Positions 45,980 through 58,359 of a DNA stretch of 64,000 nt are shown here, piece by piece. How positions within the stretch are numbered: the first letter of the stretch is position 1; each line of letters begins with the position of its first letter. Source of the DNA: Isoetes taiwanensis (lineage: Eukaryota > Streptophyta > Lycopodiopsida > Isoetales > Isoetaceae); contig JAJEKV010000025.1 in assembly GCA_021234155.1 (NCBI GenBank), positions 5,437,310 to 5,501,309 on the forward strand, written 5' to 3'. The notes below the pieces were generated by a model. The model ran no database searches. It was not told the origin of the DNA and saw only the letters and a list, made by a program, of their open reading frames with translations. The translations under genes were made by a program, and so were the position numbers.

Positions 45980-48060
45980 ACCCTTTTATATGGTCTTTCA
46001 TTGTATCGAACTGCCCAACAATACTTTCACACATATCCAAAAGACGCATCATAGAACTTACAGAAGGTGCAGATTCTGGCATTGGCTAATTGGACCTCAT
46101 AACAATAATTGTTGTTATTGTTACTGCTGCACACAAGGTCGCCTGCGCATAATGAATTTTGCAATGCTAAATTTGAATAATAAAATGGATATCCTAAAGC
46201 AGGCCAATGACATCTTTGTATTTGGATTTTGACCTTGCTAAGTCACAACAAAAACACCAAGATTTACAAAAGGCATTGGCCTGCTCTATCAGATTCGCCT
46301 CAACTCTTATGTAATTATCTATACAAGAAGTTTATCGCGGCGGCCTTGGGTATTGCTTAATAAGGAATGTGTGATGATTCGAGTTGAATGAATTGAATGT
46401 AGAGGGTATGAACTTGTGTCATTGCATTGAGTTCTCTGCTCCTAAGGTAGATGTATGTTATAAGTTATCTCAATGCATAACAATCTAAGGAACAATTCAA
46501 CAAATCTATATGCAATGTTCTAAAGGGAAAGACTATTTATACAATGTCGGTTTAAACTAGAGTATTTTTTGAACTCAAGTATGCACTAGTAGATTGCATA
46601 GTTAGAAACTTGAAAGAAAGAGGTCGGTTCTTTGATTGTCGAGAATGGAAGCACCATTGCATTGGCTCTGGCCCCTCTCCTAAATGGGCCACCAACATTA
46701 GGTAGCAAGATAACACACAATATAAAAGAGGGCAATTAAACAAACGACAATTACACAACAACAACATGGAGAGAGAGGTGTGCAAAAGCATAGAGTCTAT
46801 GGTGAATGTTTTTGAGATTTATTGACCAACCATCTTCAAAGGTAATTTGAAAAGAAATTAATTCCTACATAAAAGCCATGTAATTCCCAAAGTTATGTTT
46901 AAATAAATGCTTTAGGTAGATGACATGGCAGGAAACAATTGGGTGGGCCAATTTCTTCAAGAGCCTACGTGACGGTTCAGGTCCGAGGGAGCTTAATCTG
47001 ATCAAGTTCAAGGCTTAGGTTTTGGAAGACCCACAAATAGCGCCGATCTGGCGATTTTGGCCCAATGGCTTCCTCTGGAGAATTTAGTAGAAAAATCAAG
47101 TAGCGATCGAGCTAGATGAATAAGCTGCTATGGCCACAAATGTGAAGCCAGAAATTCTCTCATTTTTTTTGTTGAACAGGAGGCAGGGACCTATGGCAAT
47201 AGCAAGAGGCAGGGAGCTATGGCAAGAGGCAGGTTGCTCAATGTGACCTCATCATGGATCTTGATGCTGGCAGAATTTGAAGATTGTGCATTGCCTCTGG
47301 CACCAAAATCTACTGAAATATCATTTGATCTATGCATTAAGCTGAAGCCAGGACCTTGATCTGCGTGATTTCCTTGCCGAAACGATCTGTTGGAACCAAA
47401 TCCAGAAATGAATTGCCCATTTTTTGGGCACCTCTTTGGAGTGCGTGGCGATCAGTGATTTTTTTATTTTATTTTTTTTTTCAAACATGCTATTTTTTGC
47501 CCTCCGAAACACGGAATATCCTAAAAATTAGATGTGTTGCTATTAAAGTTAAAAGGCATCTTGCCTATAAGAATTACATGAGTTAGAAAATAACATATTG
47601 TACTTGTCTCTATGTTAGTTTATACAATTATTTTTTCACTCTTTACACATCTTAACCAATTGCAACTCAAACTAGCCGTATTTATTTTGTTTATTTGCCC
47701 CTAAGTTTTCCAAGAGGATGTGTGTAATCATTTCACATTTTTTTGAAAGTGTTGAATAAGTTGCAACTTTTCTTTTATACTAATTTTTTCATAGACAAAT
47801 AAAGAAACTTACTTCTGATTTTTAGATAGATAGATGATTAGCTTATGGAGCACTATCCCAACCACTGTACAAAGCTAAAGTGGGTCTCTCCCCTACCAAC
47901 TTTACAATGATACATGGCCACTTGCACAACCTGACCTTTGGTATGGCGGTGACCTTTTGGTATGGCAGTTAGGATCCACAGAGAGCCCAAGCATTGTTAA
48001 CTTTTGGTTTTGCATTATTGTTGGACAAAGAATTCTATTGATACAAGTAGATATTATATG
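45980..48060. other. no recognised gene
   Basis: AT-rich sequence with unrecognised short ORFs. It lies between the inverted repeat at 45.97 kb and the Helitron terminus. Confidence 0.4.
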
Positions 48061-48062
48061 AA

Positions 48063-48092
48063 CTAGTAACGGGTGCCCGGCGTTGCCGGGCA
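48063..48092 (-). mobile_element. Helitron 3' terminus (hairpin plus CTAG)
   Basis: Read on the minus strand, a perfect 8-bp stem (tgcccggc / gccgggca, 3-nt loop, 48074-48092) is followed after seven bases by CTAG (48063-48066) and then T. A GC-rich hairpin a few bases before a terminal CTRR, inserted next to T, is the defining 3' end of Helitrons. The element body therefore extends to higher coordinates. A diverged second copy of the subterminal region (ctgggcataaatagggttct) lies at about 48378-48510. The 5' TC end and any Rep/helicase gene were not identified, so it is probably non-autonomous. Confidence 0.6.
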
Positions 48093-48510
48093 TAAATACG
48101 GTTCTATTCTCGACATATGAAATCGTAAGTATATGTGCATTAGTTGGGCATCGTTACTAAGGAGTTGCTATGTGCATTACGTATTATCGTTAGTTTGATG
48201 CATAAACTTTTCTCATTTTCTTTTTGATATGGGGCAAGACTAATGGGTTTGTAAGAATTAAGTTGTTCCTACTGAAGTACTTGACGTTCCACCACACATT
48301 TAAAAGATTGATTGTATAACTGAAACGATGGAAAGAAAATCTCATGGTAATGTTTATTTTGGTTGTTGAGCGTGGATTTGCTGGGCATAAATAGGGTTCT
48401 ATTGTAGAGACAGAAAGTAGTTAAATATATGTGCATTACTTACGCATCCTTAGCAAGGGGTTATCCAATGCGTTGCGCGTTGTGTTATCATGTTGATTTG
48501 ATGCTTACAA
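48080..48510. repeat. two diverged direct copies of a Helitron subterminal sequence
   Basis: 48085-48210 and about 48372-48510 share gggcataaata.ggttctatt, tatatgtgcatta, ggcatc / cgcatcctta and gtttgatg / ttgatttgatgc in the same order, about 290 bp apart. The second copy lacks the hairpin and CTAG. Confidence 0.55.
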
Positions 48511-51500
48511 TGTGAACTATTTGTTTGTATGGTAGTTTTTTGTAGTGGTATAATTTACAAATTTTTTTTTTCTTGTTTGGGTGGGGATTAGAAGTTGGTT
48601 TTAAAGCTGAAACATTTGTGAGAGCTGAACTTGATTCCTTATGTTTGTCTTGTTGCATTTCAGATAATTAGTTGGATTTGCAATTTTTGTGTTCAACATA
48701 GTCATGAGCGAGAGGCCAACGTTAAAATTTAAATAATGACACGTGTTCATGTATTTGCAATGCCTTTGTTTTACTTAAATTTATAGTTACCGTAACAAAC
48801 TTCATAATGGCAAGAAATAAATAGCCAATCCAATAGCAAAATGCCCGTATCTGGGGATTATTTAGAGGACTAGATGAAGACCATTTCTTGGGCATTTAAA
48901 GCCATATAAAACAAACCAATATTTTGTACCTCTATGCAGACGTCTATTGGTTTTGTGATGCCACTACAGTTGCCTATGCCATCTAACCTGGCAATGCAAC
49001 TCATTGTCTATCATCTTCCATTATTTTGCTGCACCTACATCTTTCAAATAAGAACCACAGTGACTCATGGGGTCCCAATACTCTATGCAAGCCAACCTTG
49101 AGAACTGCTGCAAGAAATTTTCTTGTAAACTGCCTCTACAACAATGCAGTACCAGGACAGTTGATCCTTTGTAATGATTATAGTTGCTGCAGTTAGCTGA
49201 TCCTTCACAATAAATTTAGTTCTAGTCATTCTATCCACAATGCAAATGCTTGGAAGTACAAACTGGTAAACATATGAGGCAATTGTGAGTAGAAAAGGCT
49301 TCAAATGAATATCTGGCCCCAACTGTTAAAGCTGTAAGCTATCTCCAGTAATATTCTAAGAAACATAACTGTGCACCTTCATGCAAGAGGAAATAGGGAA
49401 ACCATCATAAGAAGAAGGAAAGACAATACAACCACAACCCTTTGCCAAATGATGTGAGCTCTCAGCCAAATGCTCCCCCAATTTATGAGAAGAGAGCCAT
49501 GTGAATGTCATGAAATTTAGATTATCAGAGACAACACAACCTTGGCACCATGGACTCCTTCCTTTAACCTATCATGTTCGAACAAAAGGCTGATTTACAA
49601 TGGTTCTCGAAAACATCGTACCTATATATGATATGGTTCTAATACCTGAGCAAGGGGTTCCCATGTGCTAGAAAATGACATGCCCGGCTCACCAAGTGCA
49701 AACTCGAGGTTCTTGTTTTAGAAATAGCTTCCTTTTTACAGGAGTCTCCAATTTGCAGATTGTGGAGAATTGCAGAACAAACTATGCTCTAGAAGCCTAT
49801 ATGCTCTAGAAGCTTATAAGAGAACATCTTGGTATAATACCAATGTCTTGGAGGACTTTGCAGCCTCTAAGGTCGCTCAAAGTATTCTCCCTTGCTCCCT
49901 CTGCTCAAATTGCTACCTTCTTGTCTTTTCTTAAAGAATGCTGCTAGCTATTATGGATTGACCAGAGCCTCCTCTTCAGCCTCATTGCCAACGAAAAATG
50001 TTAAACCTGCACCGAGGATAGAGAGATTAAATGAAGAATGCAACATCAGAGCTTAAGTTCATTTTCTGACTTTAAATAGCTATGTGCGAGAAGACCTACA
50101 ATGGAAGCCTACCAACCATTTCTGCCCATCCACGTCAAATATCAACAATTCACAACTGTTATTGCCCAAAATCCAAAGTAAACTTGGAGACCTGGCTTTC
50201 TTCGAATAAAACCTCTGCTGCATGAAAATGCAAATTGAATGAGGTAAAGAATTTGCAACCATTCTGTGCATGCTTTAGGGTTTTCCAGGGCATACCATCA
50301 TTCCTACTGCAAGCTCATATTATCCACTGAGGATGCCCATGAATGCATAACATTTATTGATACATTGCCTGTTATAAGATGATGTAAATGGCATGCTTGA
50401 GAAATGTAAATGAAATTTAAACCATGAACCTACCTTAGGCTCTTGTCTCTGTTTTACTTGCAGCAGAATTGAATATGCAAGATAGATCCAATACAAAACA
50501 ATGATGATCTTTTCATTTCCATTGATGGAAGAAAAAAAGATGATCAACTTTTGGTCTGCAAAAGACAAAGCCAATGCTGGAGCTTCAAAAGAATTAGGGG
50601 TCCATAGCCATAATCAAACTATCCAAATACAGGCCCTCTACTGGTATCAGAGGGTTAAAGACTAAGTACCGGCTTTAAAGATGGTTGTCTGCTTGCAATC
50701 CCAACATGGCAAAGATGTCGTTTCAGGATTGCTATTGTGATTAGGCACAAAGAGCATGTGGCAGAATGGATATGCAAAGAAAAGTTGTTGGATCAAATAA
50801 TCTAAAAACTGCTTACAAATTAGAATTCAATGCTAATGATTTCTAATATATTCTATTCTAAAAGCTGCTTACAAATTAGAATCCAATGCTACCTTGGGGA
50901 AATTAAGCAAGTTGTTGATTCTTTTAGTCACTCCCTGCAAGACAAAAGCATCAAGTGCCATCTACACTGTTAGTAAAGCTTTGGCCAACTCAAAAGATCA
51001 CTAAGAAAACAGACATGAATAGACTTATGCTTACAAATTAGGATAAAAGTAAATGACATCTATGCCTAGCACACAGTATAATTTTCAATTCACTTCTATG
51101 TTTCCACCAAATATTCCTTCCTATTATTATACTTAAACCACACAACACCAAGCACAATTTAATGATAAGAAGCAAATAAATCCAACCCTTTATATCACCC
51201 ATTGGCACTCCAGCAAGCAAATAAGGCCATCTCTTTACGCCACTCATTGGCTTTGGACATCAATTGTTCTGCACACATATCCATGTTGCTGTAACTTGCA
51301 GTAGCTTACTGGCCCAGACCAAATGCTTTTCAGAGTGCATGCCAATGCAAATAGGCAGAGAAAAAGAAGGTACATTTGATAACCTGTAATCTTTCTTAGT
51401 ATTCTATTAGAGATCCTTCATTCTAGCTATGAAGAGAAGGTACAACCTATTCTTGACATAAGAAATATGCAGCCAACATATTTAATGGAGCTTGTTCTTG

Positions 51501-51755
51501 GCAGGTGTAATGCGCAATCACCACATATAACATTTCTTAGATCTGCCTGATATACCATTCAAGGAGAAAATGCAGCAAGTGCAAGTAAAGATAGCAGATA
51601 GTAGCAATTATCGATGAGGCCTTTGGAATCTAGTCCATATACATACGTACAGATAAAGTAAGCTGAGAGAGCCAAGTAGTTAGTGCATGGAGATTGAAAA
51701 TGAAATGCAAAGTACTCAAAAGAAAAAAGAGAAAAAAGCCAAGCATTTTTACAAT
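48511..51755. other. no recognised gene; one short tandem duplication
   Basis: Unrecognised AT-rich sequence, possibly the body of the Helitron. Around 50806-50895 the text actgcttacaaattagaat...caatgct is duplicated in tandem. No conserved coding segment seen. Confidence 0.4.
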
Positions 51756-51761
51756 CCTGAG

Positions 51762-53340
51762 AATGATAAAGAGAGATGGAAAAATGTCAAAATACCTTGA
51801 TGATAGCATGTAATTTCACTCCAGAAATCCACAAAACTCTATACAATAGAGCAAAAACTCCTCTTTGTTGGATTACCTGCAATAGCTATAGATGAATCAA
51901 ACATAGCAAGAAAGCCAAAGAACTCCTTAACTGGATGAATAACAGACAGCAAAGAAACCCTAGCTCATCCCTAATTTCAAATAAACGTACCTCAAATCCA
52001 TTTGACGCAGATACCGAAAGATATTCTTAGTTCTATATATAACTGCAAGAAATCACCCTGTTGCAAAGCACCATTTCAAATGAAATTGCAAATTAAGGAT
52101 AGCATATACAAATACAAATCAACATAGCAGCAAAACATGGAAGGAAAGGAAAACCAAGATCGCTCTTCCACTTACCCTGAAAATATACTGAACTAAACAA
52201 TAGAGCACCATAGAATTGAAGAGAAAAGAAGAAAACCTGACTGAAGAGCCTGCATGACCCCAAATGGTGCATGTGCCTTGGGATCAAGCAGAAAAGATAG
52301 ATAAAAGAAATCAAATTTCAACCTACCCTAGTTGAAGATCAAGATGCTCTGCCTCTAGAAGACGGTAAGAAGGGCGGGACTAAAACAAAACTGTGGCCTC
52401 CTATCCTAATAGAACTTGAGTAATACATAGACACCATATTAAAAACGCAGAGATGCATAGACAGACAAAATAGATTTTCCCTTGAATATTTGGAGCGCAA
52501 ACCTGTTCTAACCTCAAAAAACCGAAGTAGAAGACATGAGAATCCAAGAGCAATACTTACAATAAGGATATAATACATCTATTTTAAGCATAGCCTCCAA
52601 GATGTAGCGAGGCGTCCATCCTCAAATTATAGATATTCTCCATGCAATGCAGTAGCGCTGCACAAACACCAAAGCGGTGCGCTCAATGTTGCAGAGGGCA
52701 ACCAATAAGCAAATCCATAGAATCACCTCAGCACATCCGGCGAATGCAGCTGGTGGCCATGGCAGTGACATTTCTCTACCATCTCCATTCAAATGAAATC
52801 CGGCATCTCCAACATCCATTTGCCTAACAACAATGTGTGTCGATGCAGTGGACGTACCAAGCGTATTCGATAACATGCAAACAGGTCAAAGTAGTGAGAA
52901 ACCCTCTCATAATCATACAACGAAAAATATTTTAATTTTTAGATAACCGGAAAAAGATTTCAGCATCAAAAAATCCCATAACCTTAGAAAAGTAGTCTGA
53001 AAAAAAAATCTAAAGAATTTTCGGAACCCCGGAAAAACCAAATTTAAACAATAGGATATGTTATTGTCAAAGTATAGAATGAAGTATATGCATTTTTATA
53101 TAAGGGATATAAACTAGACATATTCTTTGCGCCAAGAGAGTGTAATTCTAGAAAGGCATTTACAATGACAAAAGGAAATGTGTTGTTGAATCGAGTTGAA
53201 TAAAGAAAGCTTGAACAATATCAACTTTGAAAATGAATGTAATCCCTTTGCACCAAAAAGACATCCAATATTTTAAGCTGCTTGAAGAGTACTGCACTAC
53301 TCACAACTTGCAATACTACCATCAAGTGTTCAACATTTTT
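51762..53340. repeat. tandem module A (~1.6 kb or more)
   Basis: Shares long ordered blocks with module B at offsets of 1812-1875 bp: aatgataaagagagatgg, gatgaatcaaacatagcaag, ttgaatatttggagcgcaaa, cctaacaacaatgtgtgtcg, gaaaccctctcataatcat and tgttgttgaatcgagttgaa. No gene recognised. The offset drift shows small indels. Confidence 0.75.
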
Positions 53341-53573
53341 TGAACTCGAAGTAATATGGAAAGGGAGTTATGAAATGAAATGAAATGAAATTCAAATTGA
53401 TCACGCCCACTTAGGACCTTGAAGGCCATGGAGCGAATACATACAAAATAAATTTTGTTCAAATTTTTAAAACTAGAGAGCGATGTGCTTCTATAGTTTT
53501 CAAATAAAAACCAAATGTCAAAGGGTCCCTCAAAAACAAAAAGAAAAAAATCAACCTCATTTTTACAAAACCC

Positions 53574-55200
53574 GAATGATAAAGAGAGATGGAAAAAAAA
53601 GTCAAAATACCTTGGTTTAGCATGTAATTTCATGTTCAATCCACAAACCTATACAAAAATCTCAAAAAATCTTCCCTTGTTGGATTACTTCGCAATAGCT
53701 ATAGATGAATCAAACATAGCAAGAAAGCCAAAGAACTCCTTAATTGGATGAATATCCGACAAAGAAAAGAAACCCTAGTTTTCCCTAATTTCAAATAAAC
53801 CAATAAATCCATTTATATCTGAAATGTATTTAAAGATATTCTTACCCTTCTATATATAAGCCGCAAGAAATCACCCTGGTGCAAAATCACCATTTAAATG
53901 AAATTGCAAATTAATGATAGGGATATCCCCCACAAATCAACATAGCAAACAAAACATGGATGGTACCAAAACCAAGATGTTTTCCATTGAGATAGAAAAT
54001 AACTTGGACAAACAATAGAGCACCATAGAATTGAAGATCCTCATAACAAAAAATGTAAGGTCTGATATAAGGCCTCATGACTTCACCCCAAATGGTGCAT
54101 GTGCCTTGGGATCAGCCAGAAAAGATATGGGAAAAGAAATTTAATTTCCAACTACCCTAGTTGAAGAAAAGATTTAATCTGTTTTCTAGAGACCACTTCA
54201 TTAAGAAGGGATGCCGGGCCCCTAAAACAAAACCATACAGGCCTCCTATCCTAATAGAATGTCTTAAACAATACATTTGAGACACCATATCCAAAGAGAC
54301 GAGATGGCATCTAGATAACATGCATAAAATAGATTTTCCCCTTGAATATTTGGAGCGCAAACATTCTTTCCAACCTTGTACCCAAGTGAAAACATGAGAA
54401 TCCAATATTTATAACTTACAACTATCTCCATATAATTTTCTATTTTAAACATAGCCTCCAAGATGTTCCCACAATCCTCAAATTATAGATATTCTTCATG
54501 TGTCTTAGTTCAAAGTGGCCAGGCTATCTACACCAAACCTTCATGTGTCTTATATTGCATGGACAAACCAATTGGGAAATCCATAGAATCACCTCAAGGT
54601 TGGTCAATATGTGGCCATGGCATATTCTATTTTCTACCATCTCCATTCAAATGAAATCGGCCAAGATTGGTTTGTCCATTTGCCTAACAACAATGTGTGT
54701 CGACGCAAAGGGACCGGCCCATTTGCACGCGAGCTTTGTTAACATGCAATTCGAGGCCTAAGTAACACGTGAGAAACCCTCTCATAATCATATAACTTCT
54801 ATTTTGATTTTTATTATGCATTTGGGAAAGATTTTAATCAAAAATGCCAAAACCTTGAAAAAAAACAAAAAAAAAACTAAAAAAAAATTTCTAATCCCAA
54901 AAAACCAAATTTAAACAATTGAATATGTTATTGTATAAGTATATAGAAAAGGCATGCCTATGCATTTTTAAGTATGGAAAAGGGATATCCAAACTTGGAA
55001 GATATTCTTTAAGATGAGAGCCCAACGTGGGCATTTACAATGACAAAACCCCCTCTGTGTTGTTGAATCGAGTTGAATAAAAAGAAAACAAAAAATATCA
55101 AAATAACCGTTATTGAAAATGAATGTAATGACCAAGGATGCACCACAAAGAACATCCAATATTTTAAACCTTGGTCATGTGCTCACAACTTAAAAACCCA
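53574..55200. repeat. tandem module B (copy of module A)
   Basis: Same block order as module A, with many small insertions, deletions and A-rich replacements. It is notably more A-rich and more irregular than A, as if decayed or poorly assembled. Confidence 0.75.
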
Positions 55201-55274
55201 TCAAGGAATCAAAAGGAAAAAGTAATATGGAAAGGGACCCTTTGCAAACAAAAACTAAGGAGGGTCGAACCCTT

Positions 55275-55680
55275 GGGAGGTTGGTCAATATGTATGGCAT
55301 ATTCTATTTTATGCCATTGGATGTCTTGATCTCAAACCAAGATTGGTTTGTGGAGTTATAACATGAAACATAACATCCAAACATCCCATTTTCTATGAGC
55401 TTTTGTTAGGATGCAACATACCTAAACAAATGGTGTTATTGAAAGAGTTTCTTTATGCATTTGGGAGGGGTTAATATAAGTGCAAACCCTTGTACAAAAA
55501 CAAAACAAAGACTAAAACAAAGGAAGTAATCCCAAATACTCAAGTAATGTATTGAATATGAACACTTATATAAGTACATAGAAAAGGCATGCCTAAAGGC
55601 ATGTCCAAGTATGGAAAAGGCATGTCCAAACTTGGAAGAGCTAAATTTAGATGAGAGCCCAACGTGGCATCTCAACAAAC
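55275..55680. repeat. partial third module C
   Basis: Repeats the end of module B about 670 bp later: ggttggtcaatatgt.tggca, ccaagattggtttgt, tatgcatttggga, gtacatagaaaaggcatgcc and gatgagagcccaacgtgg. It carries tgggaggggttaatataagt..., which recurs right of the copia fragment at 58880-58920. Confidence 0.7.
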
Positions 55681-56020
55681 AAAAAATCCTTATGGTATTG
55701 AGAATAAAAGGATGAACAAAAACATACAATATGTAAAATCCAGACAAAGTCCAAAGATAATGAAATCTTATACACAAAAATGCAATGCTTTGATTAAATG
55801 CAAACATGAATTTTGTCCCAATGGCTTTTTGCAACCTTGGTCATGTGCTTGTTTCCCTTTTGAAAATGAAATCAAAAAGAAAAATCGTTGGAAAGTCCTT
55901 CAAAATACAAAAAATAAGTAGAAGAAGAGTTAATGGAAAATGAAACCAAGTAAAATCTTCATATTTGGGCCATGGCCATGGAGAAATGGGGCGAATGTAA
56001 AATCTTCATATTTGGCCGTA

Positions 56021-56707
56021 CTAAAATATATCTGCTATCATATTATCTGTAGGACAATACTGTAATACAATTGTCTTTTTCTTGACTTCCAATTCAATGT
56101 AGTGATAATGAATCTCAATATGCTTAGATTCAGAATGGAAAACCTCATCCTTAATCAATGAAATAGCACTTTGATTATCACAATATAAAACTGTTGGGCT
56201 GATCAAAACCTGTTGAAAAGATTGAAGTAGACATCGTAACCATATCAACTCTCTACGTGCCATACTAGCTGCAACATATTCTGCTTCAGTAGTAGACACC
56301 GCAACACAATGTTGTTTCTTACTGTACCAAGTTATCAAAGAATGATCTATAAAGAAACATGCACCACTTGTGGAACGAAAGGTGTCGGGGCAACCTCCCC
56401 AATCAGCATCAGTATAACCAACCAACTTTGAACCATCAGAACCTATATCTTGACGAGCATATGTCAAAGCATAATTTATAGTGCCTTTAAGATAGCGAAG
56501 AACTCGTTTAGCTGCATTCCAATGCTGACGCCCTGGATTAGACATAAATTGTCCCAATGTGTTAACAACATAACTTATATCTGGTCTCGTAGCATGTGCT
56601 AAGTACATTAGAGCACCAACAAGACTTGCATATGGATAGTTAGCCATATCAAGACGCTCGGCTTCTGTTTGAGCACACAACTCAGAAATATATTTTGGTT
56701 GACTCAA
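56021..56707 (-). pseudogene. copia RNase H and connection fragment
   Basis: A 228-codon frame reads YASLVGALMYLAHATRPDIS, then NAAKRVLRYLKGT, LVGYTDADWGGCPDTFRSTS (first Asp), VAVSTTEAEYVAASMARREL (catalytic Glu), VLYCDNQSAISLI (Asp) and SKHIEIHYHYIELEV. All RNase H motifs are intact in this piece; it ends prematurely at ADIF. Confidence 0.92.
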
Positions 56708-56750
56708 TCTTATGTAACCTTCTTAACACTCTATTTGAAGTCCAAGACAA

Positions 56751-56908
56751 TGTAACGTTCCTAACCGACATGCCCTTAGCCAACTGGGCAAAACCGTCTA
56801 GACATTTATGAGTAGTCGCTTCTACCCATTTATGCCGGTGTCTCGGGAACGCCCCATAGGCACATTCAAGGTTTGAATACTCGAGCGGTCTACCATGGGC
56901 CCGTTACA
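56751..56908 (-). repeat. TRIM 3' LTR
   Basis: 158 bp, the 3' LTR in minus orientation, preceded on that strand by the polypurine tract. It differs from the 5' LTR at a few sites, e.g. cttagccaac versus cttaaccaac and ccataggc versus ccacaggc on the plus strand. Confidence 0.95.
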
Positions 56909-57032
56909 GTCTCTCCCACTAGAACTATGCTCGTCCTCGAGCATCCAAGGCTATACCATGTCACAATGATTACCAAGTCTTTGCAAATTACCCATGCATT
57001 TAGGCACCCGTGGAGACTCGAACTCAAGACCT

Positions 57033-57044
57033 GCTCTGATACCA
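57033..57044 (-). other. primer-binding site for initiator tRNA-Met
   Basis: The minus-strand text tggtatcagagc is the standard plant LTR-retrotransposon PBS complementary to the 3' end of initiator tRNA-Met. It lies two bases from the LTR end. Confidence 0.95.
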
Positions 57045-57046
57045 AC

Positions 57047-57204
57047 TGTAACGTTCCTAACCGACATGCCCTTAACCAACTGGGCAAAACCGTCTAGACA
57101 TTTATGAGTAGTCGCTTCTACCCATTTATGCCGGTGTCTCGGGAACGCCCCACAGGCACATTCAAGGTTTGAATACTCGAGCGGTCTACCATGGGCCCGT
57201 TACA
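57047..57204 (-). repeat. TRIM 5' LTR
   Basis: 158 bp, directly followed on the minus strand by two bases and the tRNA-Met primer-binding site. Confidence 0.95.
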
Positions 57205-57958
57205 GACAAGATTTGATAGAACTAAGATCAACCATATCAAACGCAGCTCCAAGATTGGCCTTGCACTTATTAAGAAACGGAAGATCATTCGATACTAAAA
57301 TAGTATCATCAATATAAAGTGCAATGAAAGTGAAGACAACACCAACCTTTTTATAATAAAGATTTGCAACAGCAGTAGTGGGTAAGTAACCATCAGAAAT
57401 AAGAAATACATGCATCTTCTTATGCCAAGCACGTAATGCTTGTTTTAAACCATACAGAGCTTTCCTTAATTTGCAAACCAAATTCGCTTGACCTGTAACC
57501 TTATAACCATCAGGTTGTGCCATATAAATATCTTCTGTAAGATCTCCATTTAGAAATGCTGTTTTAACATCCATTTGATGAATATAGAGATTTTTAGAAA
57601 TGCTGTTTTAACATCAATTTGATGAATATAGAGATTATGATTAACTGCAAATGCTAACAAAGCACGCACAGTTGCAATACGCACTACAGGCGAGAATGTT
57701 TCATGATAATCAACTCCAGCAATTTGAGAAAACCCTTTTGCAACCAACCTTGCTTTAAATCCGTCAAAAGTACTTAGTTTTGACTCGAAAAACCCACTTA
57801 CATTTTATAGCTTTACGACCAGAAGGAAGAGGTACTAAATCCCAAGTGCCTTTACTTATCAAAGAATGATATTCAGCATTCATTGCTTGTTGCCAATGTT
57901 CACGTTCATCAGAATTTAGAGCATCATGAATAGTAACAAAGCTCAAGAATGCATACAA
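57200..57958 (-). pseudogene. copia reverse transcriptase fragment
   Basis: Reads [31 protein letters not shown], then after a frame change [20 protein letters not shown] and [28 protein letters not shown] and FIALYIDDTI (the YxDD active site). The DVKTAFL box is present twice because 45 bp around 57546-57640 is tandemly duplicated. The segment between the YIDD region and RNase H is partly deleted and split by the TRIM at 56751-57204. Confidence 0.9.
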
Positions 57959-58359
57959 AAAGTATAATAATCACGCAAAGTAACTGGAGGACGTCGTCTA
58001 GTAATACGAGTGTCATGAAATTCTTGTTGAGACATAACTCTAGAGGATTGTGCAGAAGTATCTTCAGGTAATATAATATGATGATCATCTAGTGAAATAA
58101 TATTCTCATGTAACTGATCAGATAAATCCGAGATATCATTTAAAGTAGAAGGTTGATGTGACGGTACTTTCTCAATATCACTCTCATTGAAAATATTTGT
58201 ACAAAATACTCACGAAAATTTGATAGAACATCATGATCATTAGATTGAGAAGAAGATTGGATCATAACATTTTAATTAACAACAGTATCTCTATAGCGGC
58301 ATAATACAACCTTTCCAGAAACCAAATCAAATAGTCGATAGGCAGGTGCATTATCACAT

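Larger units (their letters stand above)
56751..57204 (-). mobile_element. TRIM retrotransposon nested in copia, complete with TSD
   Basis: Two 158-bp direct repeats (56751-56908 and 57047-57204) are nearly identical, differing at only a few positions. Each begins tgtaacg and ends cgttaca in minus orientation (TG...CA, 7-bp perfect inverted ends). They enclose 138 bp. Two bases after the 5' LTR on the minus strand comes tggtatcagagc (57033-57044), the primer-binding site for initiator tRNA-Met. The purine tract gtgggagaga precedes the 3' LTR. The 5-bp target duplication gacaa flanks the element (56746-56750, 57205-57209). There is no coding capacity; it depends on another element for transposition. 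The LTR lacks 5S rRNA sequence, so it is not Cassandra. Confidence 0.95.
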
